Notes under the pieces: generated by a model
Told to the model about the DNA's origin: nothing
What the model saw: only the letters and a program-made list of their open reading frames with translations
Database searches by the model: none
Made by a program: the position numbers and the translations under genes
DNA from: Chloroflexota bacterium
GTDB lineage: Bacteria; Chloroflexota; Anaerolineae; Fen-1058
Assembly (NCBI GenBank): GCA_016219235.1
Contig: JACRBO010000381.1
Coordinates: forward strand, 1-32,923
Direction: 5' to 3'
Length of the DNA: 32,923 nt
Shown: positions 25,668-32,134 of the stretch, one piece after another
How the letters are laid out: every line of letters starts with the position of its first letter
Position numbering within the stretch: the first letter of the stretch is position 1

Positions 25668-27767
25668 TTAGTGTGTGACTATAACCGTGCGATATACGAC
25701 GTGATCAGACGGCGGCTGAGTATGCGTGCAATCGATCTGTATGACTCTCTGACCTGTCGTGGGATTATACATGCCCAGCCAAAGTTCATAATGGCCTGGT
25801 TTGGTATCGAGCGGAATCAGCATCGAGTGACCTTGCACAATTTCATCGCCGGCCTGCCAAAACTGCGCCGGCGCATCCAGACCATCGTGTTGGGCAATCG
25901 CCTGGCCAGTCACGGGATCGATCAAATGAGCAAATATGCGTCGCCGAGACTCTATCGGATTGTGCGCCAGCCACTTGGTGCTAAAGACAAGTTTGCTCCC
26001 GACAGTCACCGTCAATGTCCGTAATGGTGTGGCGGTATCCAAGCGAGCAGTATCCTCGAAATAAGGTTCCCATTGGGAGCACGACGATCTATCAAACAAG
26101 TGGTATTCTGGATCGAAGCGATCAAAATGTGCTCGCCTGATGCCAGATGTTGGAAACCTCGTGAAGAAATCCAGCGCCGATCGCATATCCTCTGATATCG
26201 GAACAATCGAAGGAATATAAATCGGCGCAGGCCAGTGTTGTGAGGACACATTGACCACTGCCCCCCCGCTGCTGATTGGACTGCCCGAATCAAACCACCT
26301 CACGCGCACGTCTTTGCGTTGACGTAGCAAATATAAACTGGGATCGTCCAGCGTGTCATTGGACAGGCCGCCGACGGACACATCCATCACGTCACTCGCG
26401 TCGATGTCTTTTGCAATCGCCGCGAAATCGGCTTGAAAGACGAATTGCGTCTCGGGATGAGCAGGCCACTTGATAAAGTAATCGTCGTAAGTGGAAACGG
26501 CGTTGATGCCCAACACGCCGATTAAGGCGATGCCCGCGACGACGCCCACCACCCGCGACATCGTTTGGAAATTTCGCACGGGAACGAGGCGCGGCAGCCA
26601 GAATCGCGCCCACTCGACGGCGATGCCGGGCATGGCGAATACGATCGGCAGCGCGCCCAGCGTGCGCGTAAAGTTGGGCGCGCCCGTCGTGACGATGGTC
26701 GGGATCAGCATCACGCCGATCCACAGCAGCGCCAGCGCGTAGCGCGGCTGACGCAAGCGCGTGATCGCGATCAACGCGCCCGCGCTGAACAACAGCGCGC
26801 CGATCGGTTCCGGGAAGACCGGTCGATCGGGCCAGTTGTCACGCACGGTGCTATCGCCTTTGACGGTGAACATCCCCAGCGTACGATTGACGTTCGCGCC
26901 GACCTCGCTCCAATCACCCTGTATGGCCTTGTCGAGCGGCCCGCTGACTTCACTCACGCGAAATTGAAGATCAGGGTTCGTGAGCAATGTAATCGCCAAT
27001 GGCAGCGCAATCAACCCGCCGATAAGATAACCGGCAAACAAGCCGCGCCATTTGCCTCGCATCCGATCGCGCGCGAACAACACCAGATAGACTGTGAAAG
27101 CCACTAGCAAGATCGGCAGGGCGCGCGATGACAGATAAGTATAAGCCGATATGCCGAAGAACAAACCAGCCAACACGAAAGGACGGAGAGACGGAGAGAT
27201 GGAGAGACGGTGGGACTGAGAAAATCTCTCCTTCTCGCTATCTCTCTTTCCCTCTATCTTACTTTCTGCTGTCAGGCCACGCCACAGCCAATCGAAGCCC
27301 AACGCCAGCATCAACGGCAGCGTCATCGCGCGAAGGGCGACACGTCCCCAGAAGACGGGCCACAACGCAATCGCCATGAAGGCCACCGCCACCAGCGCGA
27401 CCGTCGGACTGAGCATGCGCCGCAACAAGCGATAGGTTGCCGCCAGCGTCAGCATCGCTACAAACACCGAGGGGAATCGCACACCGATCACGCTGTCGCC
27501 GATCAACGCGGTCGAACCCGCCATCAAGTACAAGAACAGCGGCTCTTGCCCATAAGCCTCTTTGAAGAATAAAGCGTGCTGTCCATGCCGGATGCCGTCG
27601 GCGATTTGCCACTCGGCAACTTCGTCGTGTTCAAGACCAAGACCCAACCCTGCTAATTCGTGCGTGCGGAAAAAGAACGCGATGAGAAAGACAATGATCA
27701 ATGAACAATGAACAATGTTCAATGAATAACGCGGCGAGTGACGAGTAACGAGTGACGAGTGAGTCAT
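25668..27767 (-). CDS. GT-C glycosyltransferase, ArnT/PMT-like (group A), repeat-built N-terminus
   Basis: A 699-residue group A protein. LGLEHDEVAEW (44-54) carries the acidic pair; GQEPLFLYL (73-81) is the second loop motif, with YHY changed to FLY. GMFTVKGD and NWPDRPVFPEPIGA follow the family pattern and are nearly the same as in the gene ending at 3187. The soluble part has RKDVRVRWFDSGSP, and the terminal domain (about 572-699) has FAHLIDPVTGQAIAQHDGLD and LWLGMYNPTTGQR. Residues 1-25 (MTHSSLVTRHSPRYSLNIVH) are encoded by two heptamer arrays. Residues about 168-195 (ESKIEGKRDSEKERFS region) come from an octamer array in the loop before GISAYTYLSSR. ATGA overlap with the gene upstream. 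Confidence 0.84.
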   Translation of the reverse strand: MTHSSLVTRHSPRYSLNIVHCSLIIVFLIAFFFRTHELAGLGLGLEHDEVAEWQIADGIRHGQHALFFKEAYGQEPLFLYLMAGSTALIGDSVIGVRFPSVFVAMLTLAATYRLLRRMLSPTVALVAVAFMAIALWPVFWGRVALRAMTLPLMLALGFDWLWRGLTAESKIEGKRDSEKERFSQSHRLSISPSLRPFVLAGLFFGISAYTYLSSRALPILLVAFTVYLVLFARDRMRGKWRGLFAGYLIGGLIALPLAITLLTNPDLQFRVSEVSGPLDKAIQGDWSEVGANVNRTLGMFTVKGDSTVRDNWPDRPVFPEPIGALLFSAGALIAITRLRQPRYALALLWIGVMLIPTIVTTGAPNFTRTLGALPIVFAMPGIAVEWARFWLPRLVPVRNFQTMSRVVGVVAGIALIGVLGINAVSTYDDYFIKWPAHPETQFVFQADFAAIAKDIDASDVMDVSVGGLSNDTLDDPSLYLLRQRKDVRVRWFDSGSPISSGGAVVNVSSQHWPAPIYIPSIVPISEDMRSALDFFTRFPTSGIRRAHFDRFDPEYHLFDRSSCSQWEPYFEDTARLDTATPLRTLTVTVGSKLVFSTKWLAHNPIESRRRIFAHLIDPVTGQAIAQHDGLDAPAQFWQAGDEIVQGHSMLIPLDTKPGHYELWLGMYNPTTGQRVIQIDCTHTQPPSDHVVYRTVIVTH
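27185..27264. repeat. octamer array with inverted halves
   Basis: Ten units in exact 8-nt register. The left half is GGAGAGAC/GGAGAGAT type (27185-27216), the right half TCTCTCCT/TCTCGCTA/TCTCTCTT type (27225-27264). GGAGAGAT (27193-27200) is perfectly complementary to ATCTCTCC (27224-27231). It is translated as a charged loop of the glycosyltransferase. Confidence 0.8.
27693..27761. repeat. two heptamer arrays spanning a gene start
   Basis: AATGAAC-family units (five, 27693-27727) and, six bases on, ACGAGTG-family units (27734-27761). They abut the ATG at 27765-27767. The second family is the one also found at 4717-4780 and 9651-9690. The first encodes the SLNIVHCSLI region, part of which belongs to the predicted first membrane helix. 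Confidence 0.8.
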
Positions 27768-29848
27768 GGGGCGACCACTTCCAGGGGAGTAATGAACATA
27801 TGATCGCGACCATCTGGCAGCAGCAAGCGTTGGCCTGAGTCGGACTGATACAAGCCAACTTCGATTCGATACAGGTCGGGTTTGAGTGTGGGCGGAAGCG
27901 TCAATCGGCTGTACAGCATAAAGAAGTCACCGACTTGAAGACTGCCAGCATTGATCTCAAAGCGATCGTCGCCAGCCATAACTTGATTGCGCTCATCCAA
28001 CAGGTGAACGAATGACTTCAGCGTGGCACTGTCCATCGGCTTAAAGACTTGCCAGGTCGTTTGCACGCTGACCGGCATACCGGCGTGGACGTTGGCCGGC
28101 AACGAGCCGCCGCCCAACAAACCGAATGAGCCGTCAAAAATCGGAAGATCATCGCTTGGACGAAGCGGCAGATCGGCGCCAATCAAGTAGAGACTCAACC
28201 CGTCGGGACTGTCCGACAATCGTTGCAATGCGGATTGATCCTCCAGCAAACCAACCAGGGGGACAACATCCTCACCCGGCGATTGCATTGATGAAAAAAC
28301 CAGTGTTCCCCCGGGCGGCAGCACCACAGCCGTGGCGGGGCTAAACCAGCGGATTTTCGTATCAGCACGCTTCAAGTCCAGATCCAACGCCAACGGATCA
28401 AGCACTAATTCGTTCTGGTTCGTCCCGATTGCCACATCCGTTATCTGCGGATTCTGGTCCAGCCACTGTGCTATCTCGCGCGTTGGCGCATGATACTGAA
28501 ACTGCACCAGCCAGTCGTTCGCCCACGTACCAAAGTAGTCGCGGATAGCTAGCCAGCCGTTCAGACCGATGAGTAAAGTAGATAAGGAAATAAGTAGATA
28601 AGTAGACAAGGCATTCACCTTGTTTCCTTGTCTACCTGTTTCCTTGTTTCCTTGTCTACCTGTTTCCTTGTTTCCTTGTCTACTTGTGTACCTGTCTACT
28701 ACTTCCACAATCCCAACCGCCCCCAACACGTATACGACCGGCAACGCCGCAATGGTGTGACTGAAACTTGCCGCGGGCACACTGACGAAAGCCGGCGCGA
28801 TGCCGATGATCAACCACGCCAGCGCGAAGCCGGATTCGACACGCTTCAGGCGAATGAGACAAATGATGACGCCCAGATAAAAGACCGCGCCCGTGATCCA
28901 ATCAAAGACCGGACGGCCCGGCACGTTGTACAGCGATTCAGGATCGCCCGCGAAGGTGAACATCCCCAGCGTACCCAACGTGGTCTCGATAGTGGGCTGC
29001 ACGTTGCCGTTCCGCAACTCGATCAGCGGGCCGCCGACGACTTCGGTGCGTTTCTCTGCGCCAGGCGTGTTCGCAATTTCGACAAACATCGGGACAGTGA
29101 GAATGGCCCCGATTGCAATTGCAGCCGCATATCGCCACCACACGCGCTTGAGGATCGATCGCTGGAAGATCAGCAAATAGGCTAGAAAACCAGCCAAAAT
29201 GATGGGAACCGCCCGCCCCGCGAAGTACGTCATCATCCCGGCGGCCAGGCAGATACCGACGACTGTAAGTCGCAGCCACGCCTGCGCAAAGCCGACCTTC
29301 GTCGGCTGGTAATCAGTCGGCGCAGGCCGACTTCGTGTTGTTGTTGCTGCGATTTCTAATCGCCGAACCGGGTACAACCAGTACATCGCCACCAACATCC
29401 ACGGCAGCAGGCCGATGTGCCGCACGCCAAAGCGCGAGTACATGATCGGCCAGAACGACACGACCATCAGCGCCGCCGCCAATAACGCGACCCGCGCGCC
29501 AAACATCTTCTTTGCCAGCGCATACGTCAGCACGATGGTCAACAAGCCAGACGCCATCGGCAGCCACTTGTAGCCCACGATGTTATCGCCAAACAAGAGA
29601 ATCGTACCTGCATGCAGATAGTGATAAACCGGCTCGTGACCTTCGGCTTCGGTGATGAACAACGGCCGCCAGTCGTCCGCGATGCGGCGATCCATGTTGA
29701 ATTCGATCAGTTCGTCGTCGCGCCAGCCGGGCGGGGCAGTATCGATGGCGAAGAAGCGAAAGGCGGTGGCGATGAGCAACATGCCAATCATCAGCCAACG
29801 ATGAAGTTGGAGGTTGGAGGCTGGAGGTTGGAGTGCCGTGTGGCTCAT
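27764..29848 (-). CDS. GT-C glycosyltransferase, ArnT/PMT-like (group A), three repeat inserts
   Basis: A 694-residue group A protein with APPGWRDDELIEF (38-50) and GHEPVYHYLHAG (70-81). GMFTFAGD and YNVPGRPVFDW follow the family pattern. The soluble part has ADTKIRWFSPATAVVLPPGG, and the shared domain (about 571-694) has FVHLLDERNQVMAGDDRFEI and YRIEVGLYQSDSGQRLLL. It is the most repeat-laden gene of the window. PPASNLQ at the N-terminus comes from heptamers. A loop near 173-187 comes from twin hairpins, and RQGNKETG octads at about 384-424 lie just before the last helix (LLIGLNGWLAIRDYF). All keep the frame, and the conserved motifs around them are intact, so I treat it as functional. ATGA overlaps on both sides. 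Confidence 0.84.
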   Translation of the reverse strand: MSHTALQPPASNLQLHRWLMIGMLLIATAFRFFAIDTAPPGWRDDELIEFNMDRRIADDWRPLFITEAEGHEPVYHYLHAGTILLFGDNIVGYKWLPMASGLLTIVLTYALAKKMFGARVALLAAALMVVSFWPIMYSRFGVRHIGLLPWMLVAMYWLYPVRRLEIAATTTRSRPAPTDYQPTKVGFAQAWLRLTVVGICLAAGMMTYFAGRAVPIILAGFLAYLLIFQRSILKRVWWRYAAAIAIGAILTVPMFVEIANTPGAEKRTEVVGGPLIELRNGNVQPTIETTLGTLGMFTFAGDPESLYNVPGRPVFDWITGAVFYLGVIICLIRLKRVESGFALAWLIIGIAPAFVSVPAASFSHTIAALPVVYVLGAVGIVEVVDRYTSRQGNKETGRQGNKETGRQGNKVNALSTYLLISLSTLLIGLNGWLAIRDYFGTWANDWLVQFQYHAPTREIAQWLDQNPQITDVAIGTNQNELVLDPLALDLDLKRADTKIRWFSPATAVVLPPGGTLVFSSMQSPGEDVVPLVGLLEDQSALQRLSDSPDGLSLYLIGADLPLRPSDDLPIFDGSFGLLGGGSLPANVHAGMPVSVQTTWQVFKPMDSATLKSFVHLLDERNQVMAGDDRFEINAGSLQVGDFFMLYSRLTLPPTLKPDLYRIEVGLYQSDSGQRLLLPDGRDHMFITPLEVVAP
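28577..28698. repeat. octamer arrays with inverted arms and 24-bp higher-order period
   Basis: Left arm: four AGTAGATA-type octamers (28577-28608). Right arm: ten octamers (28619-28698) of CTTGTCTA, CCTGTTTC and CTTGTTTC type, in a repeating order of three, giving a 24-bp super-unit. 28601-28611 is perfectly complementary to 28674-28684 (11 bp). It is translated as repeats of the octad RQGNKETG. Confidence 0.87.
29290..29332. repeat. twin hairpins inside coding sequence
   Basis: Two perfect 7-bp stems with 4-nt loops, spaced 7 nt apart. The first is AGCCGAC-CTTC-GTCGGCT (29290-29307), the second AGTCGGC-GCAG-GCCGACT (29315-29332). They encode part of a hydrophilic loop (APTDYQPTKVGFA) in the minus-strand glycosyltransferase, at the same place where two paralogues carry other repeats. 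Confidence 0.8.
29806..29833. repeat. heptamer array near a gene start, GTTGGAG family
   Basis: Four exact-register 7-nt units, GTTGGAG, GTTGGAG, GCTGGAG, GTTGGAG. On the minus strand they give LQPPASNLQL, residues 6-15, just before the first membrane helix. Confidence 0.8.
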
Positions 29849-32049
29849 GGGATAACGGTGATCGAGCCGATGAGGACGTGATCGCTCAGCGGGTTGCCGC
29901 CGTCGTCAAAGACGATCACGCGTTGATTGTCCTGCGGTGTATACGCGCCCACTTCCAACGCATACTCGCCCGGTGCGGTATCCGGCGGGATCACAAAACG
30001 ATGGAGTTGCGCAAACGCATCGCCCGGGATCCAATACCACGACGGCACATCGAGCGTGTCCTGTTGGGCCAGCACCGGCCGATCGGGTTGGCCGCTGAGC
30101 ACGTGCGTGAACAACACCAACTCTTTGCTCGTGATCGACGTGATGCGCCAGTAGGTGATCACATCCACCGTCGCACCCGCTTTCACCTGCCGCGCGCGCA
30201 CGTCGTAGCCGATCAGATTGAAGCTGTGATCAAAGTCGAGTGTGCGTGTGACCGTGACGCCTGACTTCAGCGCCTCACTTAGCGCGGCCGTCGCATCGAA
30301 TTCATACGCCTCAAAGCGCGGGTTGAAATCGTCGGGGCGCAGTTCAACCGTCTCGATTTTTCGCGCGTGCCGATTGAACACCTCCGCGAACGCCGGATCG
30401 ATCGGCGCGATGGCAGGCAGCAGCACATCGACGGTGTAGTTGGCCGGGGCACTCGGTGTTGTGCTGCCCGGCCCGATCGCCGCGGGCGCAGTCGTCGTAA
30501 ACACGCTGGCCGTCGTCACCCCCGACGAGCAGCGGACTTCGCCGCCCACTTCGCCGCAGGCCGCGGCGTTGATGGAGGTGGGAAAGACCAGGCTGGCATG
30601 CGGTGCGCCGGTCATATCGACAAATGAGCCGGTGAACCAGCGCAGCGATAAATCTTTACGACCAAGCACAAGCCGCATCGAGTACGGATCGTGAAAACGA
30701 TTGGGATAGATCGATGAGACGGCAACATCCGATCGGGTGGTAGACGCCCGATCGAGATACCGCGCCATCTCGCTCAGGTTGGTGTGATAGGCCACGCGCA
30801 CGTCATGCGCCTGCCCCCACACATCAAAATAATCGTGATAGGTGTAGACCATCACGGTGATGATCAAGAGGACCAGCGGGATCGACCGCACCGTGTGCGA
30901 ACTGACCACGCGATCGATGAAGCGCGCCAATTCCACGTAGCCGATGCCGACCAACAGGTACACGATCGGCTGCGCGGCGATCGAGCGGAGACTGCTGGCG
31001 ACGACGCCCGTCAACAGGCTGGGCGAAATCGCCACGGCGAGCCAGAAGAGGATCAGCGCGTGATTCGGCCGGCGGAAGCGGATAAACGCAAATACCAGTC
31101 CCGCATAAAACATGATCGCCAGCGGCCAGTCCAGTATGGGCCGGCCCGGCACGTTATACAGCCACAGATTGTCGCCACTCACCGAGAACATACCCAGCGC
31201 GCTCAACGCATTGCCAAGAACCTCCTCCGGTTTGCCGGCGACGAGTTGATCGATCGGGCCGCTGAGTTGCGTCAGGCGCGCCTCAGTGCCGGGATGCTGC
31301 GCCAGATACGCAAACATCGGCGCAGCCAGCGCCACGCCAATGACGATCACCAGCAGCAGGCTGTGCCAGTTCTGCCGCCACTTGTCGCGCTGGAAAATCA
31401 ACAGGTAAATCCATAACAGCGCCAGAATTGCCGGCAAAACGCGCGCGGCCATATACGTATACAGCGACAGGCCCAAAAACAATCCGGCCACGATGAAGTT
31501 GATCCAGCGCGTCAGGCGCGGCGGCACACGCAGCAGCGGGATTTGCCGCTCGTGCGGCCAGATGCCGCGCCAGACAAAATACAGGCAGGCCATAAACAGC
31601 ACGGGCAGCAGTTCAGATCGCAGCGCCTGACGGCTCGTCGAGATGGCCCAGAACGATACGGCCAGCGACGCCGAGGTCGCCAGCGCGGTGGGCACATCGA
31701 ACGCGCGCCGCACCCAGAAGTGCGTCAGCACGATCAAGGCCAGACCGGCCGCCACCGACACCAGCCGCAGCACCAGATAACTCTGGCCGAAGATGGGCAT
31801 GAGCGCCGCCACAATGTAGTCGTAGAGCGGCTCACGCCCGTAGCCGACCGTTTCATAGATCGGGCGCGCGCCTTGCGTAATGGCAATCGCGTCGGCGCCG
31901 TGCCCGGCCTCATCGTGCGTGAAGCCGGGCGGGATGGTTTCGATATGGTAGAGACGGAACAGCGCGGCCAACGCCAGAATGACCAGCAGCGCAATCGCTT
32001 CGGTGCGCCGGCCGGGCCAGCGGGGATTGGGGGCGGGTTCAAGATGCAT
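29845..32049 (-). CDS. GT-C glycosyltransferase, ArnT/PMT-like (group A), first gene of the array
   Basis: A 734-residue group A enzyme and the promoter-proximal member of the run. IPPGFTHDEAGHG (39-51) and GREPLYDYI (71-79) carry the loop acids. GMFSVSGD and YNVPGRPILDW form the mid motif. The soluble part has RKDLSLRWFTG. Then comes an unusual linker (about 496-540) with a C-G-E-V-G-G-E-V-R-C cysteine pair and a stretch rich in T, S, A and P (TTASVFTTTAPAAIGPGS), before the shared domain (about 607-734: LFTHVLSGQPDRPVLAQQ, GDAFAQLHRFVIPPD). An extended -10 box lies 9 nt before the ATG and there is no Shine-Dalgarno, so a leaderless mRNA is likely. ATGA overlap with the next gene. Confidence 0.86.
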   Translation of the reverse strand: MHLEPAPNPRWPGRRTEAIALLVILALAALFRLYHIETIPPGFTHDEAGHGADAIAITQGARPIYETVGYGREPLYDYIVAALMPIFGQSYLVLRLVSVAAGLALIVLTHFWVRRAFDVPTALATSASLAVSFWAISTSRQALRSELLPVLFMACLYFVWRGIWPHERQIPLLRVPPRLTRWINFIVAGLFLGLSLYTYMAARVLPAILALLWIYLLIFQRDKWRQNWHSLLLVIVIGVALAAPMFAYLAQHPGTEARLTQLSGPIDQLVAGKPEEVLGNALSALGMFSVSGDNLWLYNVPGRPILDWPLAIMFYAGLVFAFIRFRRPNHALILFWLAVAISPSLLTGVVASSLRSIAAQPIVYLLVGIGYVELARFIDRVVSSHTVRSIPLVLLIITVMVYTYHDYFDVWGQAHDVRVAYHTNLSEMARYLDRASTTRSDVAVSSIYPNRFHDPYSMRLVLGRKDLSLRWFTGSFVDMTGAPHASLVFPTSINAAACGEVGGEVRCSSGVTTASVFTTTAPAAIGPGSTTPSAPANYTVDVLLPAIAPIDPAFAEVFNRHARKIETVELRPDDFNPRFEAYEFDATAALSEALKSGVTVTRTLDFDHSFNLIGYDVRARQVKAGATVDVITYWRITSITSKELVLFTHVLSGQPDRPVLAQQDTLDVPSWYWIPGDAFAQLHRFVIPPDTAPGEYALEVGAYTPQDNQRVIVFDDGGNPLSDHVLIGSITVIP

Positions 32050-32058
32050 AGCGCAGCG

Positions 32059-32067
32059 ATTATATCA
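32059..32067 (-). promoter_or_regulatory. extended -10 promoter element of the glycosyltransferase array
   Basis: TGATATAAT on the minus strand, 9 nt upstream of the first ATG of the array. The upstream hexamer at 17-nt spacing (TTACAC) is a poor -35, but the TG extension can compensate. With so short a distance the mRNA would start at or within a few bases of the ATG. Confidence 0.65.
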
Positions 32068-32100
32068 AAAACCGATGATTCGTGTAACGCCCGTCTCAGG

Positions 32101-32106
32101 TATAAT
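32101..32106 (+). promoter_or_regulatory. -10 box for the TSUP permease gene
   Basis: A perfect TATAAT, 28 nt before the ATG at 32135, would give a leader of roughly 20 nt that includes the AAGGTG ribosome site. No good -35 is seen. Together with the minus-strand box at 32059-32067 it makes the 85-bp intergenic region a divergent promoter. Confidence 0.6.
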
Positions 32107-32134
32107 CCGCGCACTTTGCAGGCAAGGTGCGCTT

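Noticed and set aside
8553..28698. CRISPR-like periodicity in the dense repeat blocks
   Set aside because: Units are 7 or 8 nt with no spacers, no 25-40-nt direct repeats and no cas genes; they also lie in frame inside conserved membrane protein genes.
3187..29848. Pseudogene status for the genes holding repeat inserts
   Set aside because: Frames are intact through every array and all catalytic-loop and terminal-domain motifs are kept, so inserts in loops appear tolerated.
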